Below the pieces are notes generated by a model. It was given only the letters and a program-made list of their open reading frames with translations, was not told the origin of the DNA and searched no databases. From NCBI RefSeq assembly GCF_900102945.1, contig NZ_FNGI01000001.1, forward strand, positions 1 to 64,000: DNA of 64,000 nucleotides, in the 5' to 3' direction. Numbering within the stretch: the first letter of the stretch is position 1; each line of letters starts with the position of its first letter. This document shows positions 8,768 to 18,362 of the stretch, one piece after another. A program made the position numbers and the translations under genes. This DNA is from Modicisalibacter muralis (GTDB taxonomy: Bacteria > Pseudomonadota > Gammaproteobacteria > Pseudomonadales > Halomonadaceae).

Positions 8768-10339
8768 ATGGAGATGCTGGTAGAAGCCTTGATGTCGATT
8801 CTGACATTCAAGGGATTGATTACGATTCTGGTCGGCGTGACCGCGGGGTTGTTCATCGGCGCCTTGCCAGGGTTGACCGCCACGATGGCCTTGGCGGTGC
8901 TGCTGCCTTTCACCTTCACGATGGACGCCTTGCAGGGCCTGATGGCATTGGGCGCCGTCTACATGGGCGCGATCTATGGCGGTGCCTTCACTGCCATTCT
9001 GATTAATACACCAGGTACTCCTTCATCGATTGCCACGTGTTTCGATGGTTATCCGATGGCGCGTCAGGGGCGTGCCTACGAGGCATTGGCCGCCGCGACC
9101 ATCGCTTCGGTCGTCGGGGGCATCGTCGGGGTGAGCTTCCTGCTCTTGCTGGCGCCGCCGCTTGCCCGGCTGGCCGTGGTATTCGGCCCGGCGGAGATGT
9201 TCTGGGTGGCGATGCTGGGCCTGACGCTGGTTGCCAGCCTGTCGAGCGGCTCGCTGCTCAAGGGGCTGATGGGCGGCTGTATCGGCATTCTGTTGAGCAC
9301 GATCGGCGTTTCGCCGATCGGTGGCGAGACCCGCTTCATCTACGGCATTCCCGCATTGCAGGGTGGGATCACCTTGATCGTGGCATTGATTGGGCTGTTC
9401 GTGGTGCCGGAGGTTCTCTCGATGGCGGCCCAGGGGCGTGGCGCCCTGCCAGAGAGCGGCAAGCTCGAAGGTGGCGTTGGGGGTGCCATCCGCAAAATGG
9501 GCAGGCATATTTTCCTCAAGCCGGTCAATTTGATCCGATCCTGCATCATTGGCCAGATCATCGCGATCATTCCCGGGGCCGGCGGTAATGTCACCAGTCT
9601 GGTGGCCTACAACGAAGCGAAGCGGTTTTCCGGCAAGCCGGAGTCCTTCGGCAAGGGCAATGTCGATGGCGTGGTCGCCTCCGAATCGAGCAACAACGTG
9701 ATGGTGGCGGGTAGCATGGTGCCGTTGCTGACGCTGGGCATTCCCGGCGCGCCGCCGGATGCGATCATTCTCGGGGTGTTGCTCATGCATGGCCTGCGCC
9801 CGGGTCTCGATCTATTCACCGAGACCGGCGTGCTGACCAATGGCTTCATTCTCTCGATGGGTTTCGCGGCGTTGTTCCTGTTGCCGGTCGGGCTACTTGG
9901 TGGACGGTTGATTCACCGAGTGGTCGTCAAGACCCCGTACTACTTCCTGTTGCCAAGTATCACCATGGTCACGATTCTCGGCACCTATGCCTTGCGTAAC
10001 AGCTTTCTGGATGTCGGCCTCATGCTGCTGTTGGGCACGCTCGGGTATTTCCTGCGCTTGATCGGCCTTTACGCCGCGCCCATCGTGCTGGGCATGATTC
10101 TCGGTATCATCGCCGAAAAAGGTTATGTGCAGACCATGCTGATCTCCATAGCCGATCCCATTCCGTGGCTGGGCCTGGTCGAGAACCCCCTATCCAAGGT
10201 CCTGGTCGTTCTGGTCGTGCTCAGTGCCGCGACATCATTGCTGCCCGCCTGGCTGGAGCGTAGTGGCCGTATGGCCAAGGCGAATCCGGATAAGACAGGC
10301 TCCGACAAGGGCAGCCGTGAAGAGGAGAGCAAGCCATGA
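8768..10339 (+). CDS. tctA: Tripartite tricarboxylate transporter large permease
   Basis: 523 residues, about 12 hydrophobic segments. The TctA signatures are present: GALPGLTATMALAVLLPFT near residue 35, GAIYGGAFTAILINTPGTP near residue 75 and EIIPGAGG-type IIAIIPGAGGN near residue 265. It is the transport channel for the sodium- or proton-driven uptake of tartrate or a related acid. The C-terminal tail is short and charged. The gene overlaps tctB by four bases, which argues for translational coupling. Confidence 0.93.
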   Translation: MEMLVEALMSILTFKGLITILVGVTAGLFIGALPGLTATMALAVLLPFTFTMDALQGLMALGAVYMGAIYGGAFTAILINTPGTPSSIATCFDGYPMARQGRAYEALAAATIASVVGGIVGVSFLLLLAPPLARLAVVFGPAEMFWVAMLGLTLVASLSSGSLLKGLMGGCIGILLSTIGVSPIGGETRFIYGIPALQGGITLIVALIGLFVVPEVLSMAAQGRGALPESGKLEGGVGGAIRKMGRHIFLKPVNLIRSCIIGQIIAIIPGAGGNVTSLVAYNEAKRFSGKPESFGKGNVDGVVASESSNNVMVAGSMVPLLTLGIPGAPPDAIILGVLLMHGLRPGLDLFTETGVLTNGFILSMGFAALFLLPVGLLGGRLIHRVVVKTPYYFLLPSITMVTILGTYALRNSFLDVGLMLLLGTLGYFLRLIGLYAAPIVLGMILGIIAEKGYVQTMLISIADPIPWLGLVENPLSKVLVVLVVLSAATSLLPAWLERSGRMAKANPDKTGSDKGSREEESKP

Positions 10340-10794
10340 TCGTGCGCCTCAATACCGATCTGGCCGCGGGCATCCTGGGCCTGGCGTTCGCCGCGATACT
10401 TTGGCTACCCCGCGAGGAACTGGGGCGGCTCAGCATCATCTTTCCGCGAGCCATGATCATCATTACCGTGCTGCTGGCGCTCACGCTGGTGATCAAGGCC
10501 TTCGTCAAACCCGCCGAGCGCCAAGTCGAGATCGAAGGCAGCCCATTACGCTTGATCATCGCTATCGCGGTGTTGTTCGCCTGGTGGTATGCGATCGGCA
10601 TCTTGGGCTTTTTATTGGCAACGGCCATCGCCTTCTTCGGCTTCACCTGGTTTCTGGCCCGAATAGAGACGCCGGTATCGGCACGCCGCCTGGCAATGTG
10701 GGTGCCGATCATGGCGCTGCTGATCGGCGTGTTCTATCTGGCCTTTACCGAAATATTGAGTGTCAGGCTACCGACCGGAAGCCTCTGGTCCTGA
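10336..10794 (+). CDS. tctB: Tripartite tricarboxylate transporter small permease
   Basis: 152 residues with four predicted transmembrane helices, the normal TctB size. The start overlaps the tctA stop (ATGA) and has AGGAG just upstream. It partners TctA in the inner membrane. The order here is C-A-B. Confidence 0.88.
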   Translation: MIVRLNTDLAAGILGLAFAAILWLPREELGRLSIIFPRAMIIITVLLALTLVIKAFVKPAERQVEIEGSPLRLIIAIAVLFAWWYAIGILGFLLATAIAFFGFTWFLARIETPVSARRLAMWVPIMALLIGVFYLAFTEILSVRLPTGSLWS

Positions 10795-10819
10795 TGTGTT
10801 CTGCCATAAGAGAAGCCGC

Positions 10820-11983
10820 ATGAAAATTACCGATATCAGGGAGGCGCGAGTGTCCATCGCCTCCGAGATCGCCAATGCCTATATTTCCTTCGCCAAGATG
10901 GATGTGTCGATACTGGCGATCTATACGGACGTCACTATCGATGGCCGCCAGGTCGTAGGCTATGGCTTCAACTCGAACGGGCGTTATGCGCAGAGTGGCC
11001 TGCTGCGCGAGCGTTTTCTTCCGCGCTTGCGCGAGGCGCCGGCGGCCTCGTTGCTGGATGACAGCGGCAACAATCTGGACCCGTTCCGGGTCTGGAGCAT
11101 CGTGATGGCCAATGAAAAACCGGGTGGTCACGGCGAGCGTTCGGTGGCGGTGGGCATCATCGACATGGCGATATGGGACATCGTCGCCAAGGTCGAGAAT
11201 CGGCCACTGGCCGAGGTGCTGGCCGAGCGCCACGGCGACGGCACGCCCGATGCGGATGTCTCGGTCTACGCCGCCGGCGGTTACTACTACCCGGACGACG
11301 AGCACCACCGTTTGCGCGACGAGATGCGCGGCTATCTCGATCAGGGCTACATCGAAACCAAAATGAAGATCGGCGGCGTACCGCTGAACGAGGATCTACG
11401 GCGTGTCGAGGCGGCGCTCGAGGTGGTTGGCGATCCTTCGCGCCTGGCGGTGGATGCCAATGGCCGCTTCGATACCGCGACGACGCTGGAGTTCGCCGAG
11501 GGGTTGGCGCCCTATGGATTGCGCTGGTTCGAGGAGGCCGGCGACCCGCTCGACTACGCGCTGCAACGTCGGCTCTGCGAGTCTTATGCGGGCCCTACGG
11601 CGACCGGTGAGAACCTGTTCTCGCATCAGGACGTGCGCAATCTGTTGCGCCACGCCGGCATGCGTGCCGACCGCGATATCCTGCAGATGGACCCGGTGCT
11701 TTCCTACGGGCTGGTCGAGTACCTGCGCATGCTCGATGAGCTGCGCATTCGCGGCTGGTCGCCGCGCCGCTGCATTCCGCATGGCGGGCACCAGTTCGCG
11801 CTGAATATCGCTGCGGGGCTGGGGCTGGGCGGCAACGAATCCTATCCGCACGTTTTCGCGCCCTTCGGTGGCTTCGCCGATTCCACGCCGATCGAAAATG
11901 GCCGCGTGCGCTTGCCGCGCGTGCCGGGTATCGGCTTCGAGGACAAGCGCGAGTTGATGGAGGTGTTCGAGAAGCACTTCTAG
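10820..11983 (+). CDS. tarD: D-tartrate dehydratase (mandelate racemase/enolase superfamily)
   Basis: 387 residues from the ATG at 10820; the frame is open further upstream but overlaps tctB and lacks family similarity there. The enolase-superfamily barrel residues are K181-M-K183 after strand 2, D212, E238 and E264 as Mg ligands, and D291 with H321 (CIPHGGHQF) as the acid/base dyad. These match the D(-)-tartrate dehydratase subgroup, which converts D-tartrate to oxaloacetate. It ends the regulator-tctCAB-dehydratase module, so transport and catabolism are paired. It converges on sbcC and the two stop codons share the palindrome CTAG. Confidence 0.85.
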   Translation: MKITDIREARVSIASEIANAYISFAKMDVSILAIYTDVTIDGRQVVGYGFNSNGRYAQSGLLRERFLPRLREAPAASLLDDSGNNLDPFRVWSIVMANEKPGGHGERSVAVGIIDMAIWDIVAKVENRPLAEVLAERHGDGTPDADVSVYAAGGYYYPDDEHHRLRDEMRGYLDQGYIETKMKIGGVPLNEDLRRVEAALEVVGDPSRLAVDANGRFDTATTLEFAEGLAPYGLRWFEEAGDPLDYALQRRLCESYAGPTATGENLFSHQDVRNLLRHAGMRADRDILQMDPVLSYGLVEYLRMLDELRIRGWSPRRCIPHGGHQFALNIAAGLGLGGNESYPHVFAPFGGFADSTPIENGRVRLPRVPGIGFEDKRELMEVFEKHF

Positions 11984-14900
11984 CGCATCGCCACGCTGAC
12001 TCGGCTGGCGCCGTTGCCGGCGGGTTCGACGCGAATCTGCAGCGCGATGCGTTCGTGCATCTCCTGCACGTGCGAGATCACCCCGACGCGCCGCCCCTGG
12101 GCCTGCAGGCCGTCGAGGGCGTCCATCGCCAGCGCCAGCGATTGCGGGTCGAGGCTGCCAAAACCTTCGTCGATGAACAGCGATTCGATGCGCAGTTGCC
12201 CCGAGGCCATTGACGCCAGGCCCAGCGCCAACGCTAGCGAGACCAGGAAGGTTTCGCCGCCGGATAGCGAGTGCACCGAGCGCCGTTCGTCGCCCATGTC
12301 GCCATCGATGACCAACATGCCCAACTCGCTGCCACCACGTACCAGCCGGTAGCGGCGCGACAGCGTGGCCAGATGGGCGTTGGCGTGCTCCAGCAACTGC
12401 TCCAGGTTGTAGGCCTGGGCGATGCGTCGGAAGGCCTTGCCATCCGCCGAGCCGATCAACTCGCTGATACTGCCCCAGCGGCGGTGCTCGGCTCGGGCCG
12501 CCTCCAGCTTGGCCTGGCTTTCTCGTTGGCGTTCGCGCCTGCCGTCGTCGTCGCGCAGGACGTGGGCGGCTTCGTCGCGATGCGCCTGGGCCGTGTCGAG
12601 ACGTGGCGCGAGTGCTTCGCGCTCGCCGGCCAGCGCGTCCCGTAGTCGCTGGATCTTGGCTTCCGCTTCGCCCCCCAGCAGCGCCTCGTCGTCTTCCCCG
12701 CGCTCGGCCAGCTCCTGGTCGCGGCGATGGGCGATCAGCGCCTGGCGGCGCTCGGCCAGGGTGGCGCTGGCTTGCTGGCGGGCCTGCTCAGCGTCAATCA
12801 GCGCCCGTTCCTGGCGGCTGGCCTCGTCGTCGGACTGGGCCAGCAACCTCGCCAGGGCGGCATCGCTCAGTTCAGGATGCGCCCCGCGCCACTCGGTCAG
12901 TTCGCGATCCAGGGTGCTGCGCTCCTCGCGTAGCCCGGTGAGGCGGTCATCCTCGTAGCGCGCCTGCTGGGCGAGGCGTTGCTGATTCTGCTGGGCCTCA
13001 TGGAGCCTGGCCAGCGCCGCATCCCGCACCTGGCGGGCACTGTCCTGGCGGGCGTCGAGGTGCCGCTGCCAGACGTCTGGCGAGGCGTGGTCGCCGAGCA
13101 GGTCCTCGAGGCGCGCGGCGATCGCGTCGCGCTCGCCGCGCAGCGGCGGGAGCCGCTCGGCCAGGCTAGCCAATTCCTGGTCGAGGCCGGATTGCTGGGT
13201 GTCGAGTTGGGTGAGCGTCAGCTCGATCTGGCGTAGTGCCTCCTCCAGCGGTGCCAGTTCGGTCTCGGCACGGGTCAGTTCGTTGAGGGTCCGTTCCTGT
13301 TGCGCCCGCGTGGCTTCGGCTTCCTGGCGCTGGTGCGCCAGCCAGGCGTTTCGTTCGGCGGCATCGATGGCGTTCAGCTCGTCGTGCAGCGGATGGTCGT
13401 CGAGTGCCCGACGGGTCTTGGTCCCGCGATGCTCGGCATCCTCGAGGTCCTGGCGTCGCTGACGCAGCGATGCTTCCAGGGCGCGGTACTGGCCCAGGAG
13501 GTCGTCGCGTTGCTGTTGGGCCTGGTCCCGCTCTTGCTGCGCCTGGGTGAGTTGGCGCTCCTCTTCCGCCTGTTGGGCGGCGAGTTGCGCGGATTCCGGT
13601 GTGGTCGGCGGGTGATGGCGCCAGGGGTGGTCGAGGCCGCCGCACACCGGGCAGGGCTCGCCGCTCTGCAGGCCCTCGCGCAGCTTCGCGACGCTTTCGC
13701 TGCGCACCGCGCGGCTGCGCTCGACCAGTTCGAGGATCGTCCGGTGGCGGCCGTCCGTGTCATCGAGGCGCCGGCGCGCGGCCTGACCTTGCGAGACCAG
13801 CTCTTCGAGTCGCCGCTCGTCCTCCGTCAGGCGTTCCTTTAGCGTGCGCAGCGCCTGGTCGGCGCGGTGGGCCTCCTGCCAGCGGCTTTCCAGCTCGCCC
13901 AGTGCCAGGCGGCGTTGGGCGGCACGATCATGGGCTCTTTGGGCTTCCCGACGGGTGTCTTCCAGCCGCTCGTGATCGCCCATCAACTGGCGCAAGGTGG
14001 CCTGCCAGCGGTCGTGCTGTTGGCGCTGTCGTTGCTGTTCCTCGCCCGCTTGTCGGCGCTGCGTGGCCAGCTCATCCGCCTGCCTGCGGCGCTCGGTGTG
14101 GGTGTTTTCGAGCTCCGCCAGTTGGTGTTCCCGGGTGGCAAGCCGTTGGGCCTGGTCGCGGGCCTGGCGCAACATGGGCTCGGCCTGTTGGCGAGCCGTT
14201 TCGGCCTGAGAGAGGGCTTGTTCCGCCTGATCGCGTTCATGCGCAGCGGTTCGGTGCGTGACCTTAGCGTGTTCCAGGGCCTCACGCGTTTGGGTGTGTG
14301 TCACCTCGAGACGGGCGATCTCGCCAGGCAGCTCGGCCTGGCGAGTCAGGCGGTGGCGCTGGGGCGCGAGCAGACGGCGCCACTCGTGGTCGGCGCGGGC
14401 GGGGGCCAGGTCCTGCCATCGATCCTCGGCGTCTCGCTGCCGGTCGCCCCCCTCAGCGTGGGCTTCGCGCAGCTTGGTATCCGTGGCGTGCCACTGCGCT
14501 CGGGTGTCCAGGCGCTTGGCGTGCCGCAGCACGTCTTCCAGCTCACCCTGGGCGAGCTGGGCATGTCGCTCGAGCTCGGCACGGGCTTCGGGCTCGGCGG
14601 GCAAGTCGTCGGCGAGCCTGGCTTCCCATTGCTCGACAATCTGTTTCGCATCGCGGGCGCGGCGATAAGCGGCGATCGAGATTTGCGAGTATTCACCGGT
14701 CGCGGTGAGCTTTTCCAGCAGTTCGCTGCGGGCGTTGTCGTCGGCGGTGAGAAAGGCCGCGAATTCACTTTGCGCAAGCAGCACCGCGCGGGTGAACTGG
14801 TCGAAATTCAGCCCCAGGCGCTCGGGCAGCAGGCGCTCGAATTCACGCTTCTGGGCGGTCAACAGGCGTTGGTCGTCGAGGTCGGTCAACGACTGCTCGG

Positions 14901-15285
14901 CGGCCTGAAGTCGGCCATCGTGGCGGTCGCGGGCGCGCCGCACGGCCCAGCGGGCGCGATAACGATGCTGGTCGCGACCGACGAAATCGACCTCGGCGAA
15001 GCCGCTGGCGCAACCCCGACGCAGCAAGGTGCGGGCATCGGCGGTAGCCAGCGTGGCATCGCCGACATCGGACAACTGCGAATCGCGATTCGGCGCGTGG
15101 CGCAGCCGTGGGGTATTGCCGTACAACGCCAGGCACAGGGCGTCGAGCAGTGTGCTCTTGCCGGCGCCGGTGGGGCCGGTAATCGCGAACAATCCTTGAT
15201 CGGCAAGCGGCGCGGCGGTGAAATCGATCTCGTGGAAACCGGCCAGCGAGGCGAGGTTTTCCAGACGAATGGCGAGGATCTTCAT
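11980..15285 (-). CDS. sbcC: DNA double-strand-break exonuclease subunit SbcC (SMC-like ATPase)
   Basis: 1101 residues. Walker A is TGPTGAGKST near residue 37. Two long coiled coils, rich in Gln, Arg and Glu, flank the zinc hook CPVCGG near residue 545. The ABC signature SLSGGE lies near residue 1008 and Walker B LFIDEGFGSLD near 1038. With SbcD it processes hairpins and DNA ends and helps limit palindromes. The start overlaps the sbcD stop by four bases. Several very long open frames on the opposite strand come from its biased codons and are not genes. Confidence 0.96.
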   Translation of the reverse strand: MKILAIRLENLASLAGFHEIDFTAAPLADQGLFAITGPTGAGKSTLLDALCLALYGNTPRLRHAPNRDSQLSDVGDATLATADARTLLRRGCASGFAEVDFVGRDQHRYRARWAVRRARDRHDGRLQAAEQSLTDLDDQRLLTAQKREFERLLPERLGLNFDQFTRAVLLAQSEFAAFLTADDNARSELLEKLTATGEYSQISIAAYRRARDAKQIVEQWEARLADDLPAEPEARAELERHAQLAQGELEDVLRHAKRLDTRAQWHATDTKLREAHAEGGDRQRDAEDRWQDLAPARADHEWRRLLAPQRHRLTRQAELPGEIARLEVTHTQTREALEHAKVTHRTAAHERDQAEQALSQAETARQQAEPMLRQARDQAQRLATREHQLAELENTHTERRRQADELATQRRQAGEEQQRQRQQHDRWQATLRQLMGDHERLEDTRREAQRAHDRAAQRRLALGELESRWQEAHRADQALRTLKERLTEDERRLEELVSQGQAARRRLDDTDGRHRTILELVERSRAVRSESVAKLREGLQSGEPCPVCGGLDHPWRHHPPTTPESAQLAAQQAEEERQLTQAQQERDQAQQQRDDLLGQYRALEASLRQRRQDLEDAEHRGTKTRRALDDHPLHDELNAIDAAERNAWLAHQRQEAEATRAQQERTLNELTRAETELAPLEEALRQIELTLTQLDTQQSGLDQELASLAERLPPLRGERDAIAARLEDLLGDHASPDVWQRHLDARQDSARQVRDAALARLHEAQQNQQRLAQQARYEDDRLTGLREERSTLDRELTEWRGAHPELSDAALARLLAQSDDEASRQERALIDAEQARQQASATLAERRQALIAHRRDQELAERGEDDEALLGGEAEAKIQRLRDALAGEREALAPRLDTAQAHRDEAAHVLRDDDGRRERQRESQAKLEAARAEHRRWGSISELIGSADGKAFRRIAQAYNLEQLLEHANAHLATLSRRYRLVRGGSELGMLVIDGDMGDERRSVHSLSGGETFLVSLALALGLASMASGQLRIESLFIDEGFGSLDPQSLALAMDALDGLQAQGRRVGVISHVQEMHERIALQIRVEPAGNGASRVSVAMR

Positions 15286-16508
15286 GGTTCGAGGTCCTCG
15301 GCATCGTGAAGCGTCTGTAGCAAATCATCGAAATCGCTGAGTATCGCGGCTGTCGGCGGGCTGCCGTAACGTTCTTGCCAGGCGCGTTTGAACAGCGCGC
15401 GGGGGCCGAGGCTATCGAGCGTCACGCGCTTTGCGCCATCGCTGCGCTGGGCATCGGGAAAGCGGGTATGAATGCGCAGCAGGCGTAGCGGTTTGCCGTC
15501 GAGAGCGGCTTCGATGCGTGCGCGCAGATCGGGGCAGGGCGCGTCGAGATCGACCCTGACCTCGAGCCACGGCCAGCGTTCGCGCTCGAGCGTGGCGTCT
15601 TCGTCGAGACGCTCGAGCTCACTGAGTGCGCCGTCGAGTGGCAACGGACCCACCCGGCGCAGTTCCACCGCGCGCGGAATCGGCAGCGATTCGATACCGG
15701 CCAGGCGTTCGCCATCGAGCGTCACTTCGACGACTTGATGCGGGTAGTTGCTCTCGGAGAAATCCATCGGCAGCGGCGTGCCGCTGTAACGAATCCGCGC
15801 CTCGCCGACCTGTTGCGGGCGGTGCAGGTGACCGAGTGCGACATAGGCGATATCCTCGGGAAACAGGCTCGCCGGTAGCGACTCCTCGCCGCCGATGACG
15901 ATGGGCCGCTCGCTGTTCTCCGAGACGCTTGCGCCCTGCAGGTGGGCATGGCTCATGGCGATCAACGCCTGGCCGGCCCGGCGCTCGGCGCGCGCCGCGT
16001 CGATCAGCTCGCGATGCACGCGAGCGATGCCAGCGACATAATCGTCGATGCCGCCGCCGGTGACTTCGGCGGGGCGCAGGAACGGCAGCGCCAGGCACCA
16101 GGCGCCGACGTCGCCTTTGGCATCATGCAGCGGGATCAACAAGTGCTCGGCATCCAGCCGGCCATCGTCCTGCCAGCTCACCCGGCCACGGGCATGGGTG
16201 TGCAGGCGCTGCATCAGCGGTGCCGGCAGCTCGATACGCGAGCCGCTGTCGTGATTGCCGGCGATCATCACGATTTCGAGCCGTGGCAGGCGCTCGTGGG
16301 CGGTGACGATGAAATCGTAGAGCAATTGCTGGGCGCGCAGCGAGGGATTGACCACATCGAAAATGTCGCCGGCGATCAGCAGCGCGTCGGGGCGCCGTGA
16401 ATCGAGGGTGTCGAGCAACCAGGTCAGAAAGGCCTGATGTTCGACATGGCGCTCCTGGCCATGAAAGGTCTGGCCGAGATGCCAGTCGGCGGTGTGGATC
16501 AGCTTCAC
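15282..16508 (-). CDS. sbcD: Exonuclease subunit SbcD (metallophosphoesterase)
   Basis: 408 residues. The Mre11-type metal motifs are in order: DWHLG near residue 8, GDIFD near 47, GNHD near 84, SHAHLQG near 187 and GHLHRPQ near 232. It supplies the Mn-dependent nuclease activity of SbcCD. It is the first gene of the two-gene operon. The 75 bp to nfi, transcribed the other way, should hold both promoters. Confidence 0.96.
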   Translation of the reverse strand: MKLIHTADWHLGQTFHGQERHVEHQAFLTWLLDTLDSRRPDALLIAGDIFDVVNPSLRAQQLLYDFIVTAHERLPRLEIVMIAGNHDSGSRIELPAPLMQRLHTHARGRVSWQDDGRLDAEHLLIPLHDAKGDVGAWCLALPFLRPAEVTGGGIDDYVAGIARVHRELIDAARAERRAGQALIAMSHAHLQGASVSENSERPIVIGGEESLPASLFPEDIAYVALGHLHRPQQVGEARIRYSGTPLPMDFSESNYPHQVVEVTLDGERLAGIESLPIPRAVELRRVGPLPLDGALSELERLDEDATLERERWPWLEVRVDLDAPCPDLRARIEAALDGKPLRLLRIHTRFPDAQRSDGAKRVTLDSLGPRALFKRAWQERYGSPPTAAILSDFDDLLQTLHDAEDLEP

Positions 16509-16583
16509 GTCTTGCTCCTAGGATAGGCCACCAGTGTATCGTCCAAGCCCTTCTATGCTGAAACAACAAATTTACGATCGGTA

Positions 16584-17348
16584 ATGTCGACCATGCGCCA
16601 ACCGCTGCACGACTGGACACTGACCCCGCAGCAAGCCATCGACCTGCAACGCCACCTGGCGCCACGCGCCGAGCGCAGCGACCGTCTCGGCGAGGTGCAC
16701 ATCATCGCCGGTGTCGATATCGGCTTCGAAGACGACGGCACGACCACGCGCGCCGCCGTGGTGCTGTTGAGCTGGCCTGAACTCGTGCCGATCGAGGAGG
16801 TCGTGCACCGCGAGCCGACCCGCATGGCGTATATTCCCGGGTTGTTGTCGTTTCGCGAGATTCCTGCCGCCTTGCGCGCCTTCGAGCGCTTGTCGCAGAG
16901 CCCTGATCTGGTGATGGTCGATGGCCAGGGGATCGCCCACCCGCGACGCTTGGGCGTGGCTTCGCATCTGGGGTTGTGGCTGGATCTGCCGACCGTGGGG
17001 GTGGCGAAAAAGCGCCTGTGCGGTGGCCATGGCGAGGTACCCGAGCCGCGCGGAGAGTGGACGCCGCTGACCGATCGGCGCCGCAAGGAGGACCCTGCCG
17101 ATGTGGCGCTGGACGCCGAAGGCCGTGTCACTATCGGCGCCATGCTGCGCAGCCGCGAGGGCGTCAAGCCGATCGTCGTTTCGCCCGGGCATCGGATCAG
17201 TCAGACGACCGCCCTGGAATGGGTGATCGCCTGCCTGGGTCGCACCAAGCTGCCTGAGCCGACCCGTCTGGCGGATCGGCTGGCTTCGCGGCGCGGCCAG
17301 CGCTTCAAGCATGAGCGCATGCAAGGCGAGCTGGGAATCGGCGAGTAG
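16584..17348 (+). CDS. nfi: Endonuclease V (deoxyinosine 3'-endonuclease)
   Basis: 254 residues. Family motifs are clear: AGVDIGF with the metal-binding Asp near residue 44, YIPGLLSFREIP near 90, the VDGQGIAHPRRLGVASHLG segment near 115-135, and TVGVAKKRL near 145. It nicks the second phosphodiester 3' to deoxyinosine in repair of deaminated adenine. A second ATG three codons in could be the real start. It stands next to sbcCD, another repair operon, and converges on the reductase gene with only 10 bp between stops. Confidence 0.95.
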   Translation: MSTMRQPLHDWTLTPQQAIDLQRHLAPRAERSDRLGEVHIIAGVDIGFEDDGTTTRAAVVLLSWPELVPIEEVVHREPTRMAYIPGLLSFREIPAALRAFERLSQSPDLVMVDGQGIAHPRRLGVASHLGLWLDLPTVGVAKKRLCGGHGEVPEPRGEWTPLTDRRRKEDPADVALDAEGRVTIGAMLRSREGVKPIVVSPGHRISQTTALEWVIACLGRTKLPEPTRLADRLASRRGQRFKHERMQGELGIGE

Positions 17349-17358
17349 AATGCGGCGC

Positions 17359-18249
17359 TCAGACGATATCCAGCGACACCTTGCGGCCCGGCGACGGAAA
17401 CGCCGCATCGAGGCGCGCCAGGGCCGCGTCATCGAGGTCGAGTTCCAGCGCGGCGGCGTTCTGCTCGACGTGGCTTGGCTGTACGGCTTTGGGAATGGCG
17501 ATAACGTTACGCTGGCCTTCCGCCGGACGGGTGGCCCAGGCCAGCAGCACCTGCGCCGGAGTGGCATTTAGCGCTTCGGCGACGGCAGCGACGTCTGGGT
17601 GGCCGAGCAGCTCGCGACGCAGCTTTCCGCCCTGGGCGAGAGGACAGTAGGCCATGGTCGGCAGGCCCCGCTCGCGCTGCCAGGGTAGCAAGCTGTGTTC
17701 GATGCCGCGCGAGCCCAGATGATAGAGCACCTGATTGACGGCGCAGCGCGCGCCGCCGGGGAGGCCGGTCAGCGCCTGCATGTCATCGATATCGAAGTTG
17801 GACACGCCGAAGCGGCGAATCTTGCCTTGCTCGCGCAGGCGCTCGAAGGCTTCGAGGGTTTCCGCGAGAGGAATGCCGCCAGGCCAATGCAACAGGTAAA
17901 GGTCCAGGTAATCGGTGCCGAGCCGTTTCAGGCTGCGCTCGCAGGCGTCGATGGCGCTGTCGCGCCCGGCGTTCCAAGGGTAGACCTTGGAAACCAGGAA
18001 GGCGCGGTCACGGCGCCCGTGAAGCGCTTCGCCGACGACCTCCTCGGCGCCACCGTCGCCGTACATCTCGGCGGTGTCGATCAGCGTCAGGCCCAGTTCC
18101 AGGCCTTGTTGCAAGGCGCGGACTTCCTCATGGCGAGGTGTCAGACCCTCGCCCATGTACCAGGTGCCCTGGCCGATGGCCGGCAGTGCGATGGCGGGCT
18201 CATCGCCGTCGGCGGCGAGGGTGACGCGAGGAATGTCATCTCGGAACAT
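17359..18249 (-). CDS. Aldo/keto reductase
   Basis: 296 residues. The catalytic tetrad is present: D58 (LIDTAEMYG), Y63, K88 (VSKVYP) and H121 (LLHWPGG). The C-terminal IPKAV segment is the NADPH-binding part of the fold. It should be a cytosolic NADPH-dependent aldehyde reductase of broad specificity. No context indicates a substrate. Confidence 0.92.
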   Translation of the reverse strand: MFRDDIPRVTLAADGDEPAIALPAIGQGTWYMGEGLTPRHEEVRALQQGLELGLTLIDTAEMYGDGGAEEVVGEALHGRRDRAFLVSKVYPWNAGRDSAIDACERSLKRLGTDYLDLYLLHWPGGIPLAETLEAFERLREQGKIRRFGVSNFDIDDMQALTGLPGGARCAVNQVLYHLGSRGIEHSLLPWQRERGLPTMAYCPLAQGGKLRRELLGHPDVAAVAEALNATPAQVLLAWATRPAEGQRNVIAIPKAVQPSHVEQNAAALELDLDDAALARLDAAFPSPGRKVSLDIV

Positions 18250-18264
18250 GCTAGGCTCGCTTAT

Positions 18265-18281
18265 ATGGAAATGTATTCCAT
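18265..18281. promoter_or_regulatory. ATGGAA-N5-TTCCAT dyad between divergent genes
   Basis: A 6-bp inverted repeat with a 5-bp spacer lies 15 bp upstream of the aldo/keto reductase start and about 80 bp upstream of the DUF1415 gene. It is placed to be an operator for either promoter. No regulator is known here. Confidence 0.3.
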
Positions 18282-18362
18282 TTGACTCTGGGCGGTATGC
18301 CGCGAATTTTCAATACCGTGCTTCAGCCCATTCACGCAGGTAGTTTCCACTGGCAGATTGCC

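Noticed and set aside
13867-15309. 480-residue plus-strand frame and similar long frames across sbcC
   Set aside because: They are opposite a strong SbcC frame with Walker, hook and signature motifs. Composition is Leu/Gly/Ala/Gln-rich without domains, the usual shadow of GC-biased codons.
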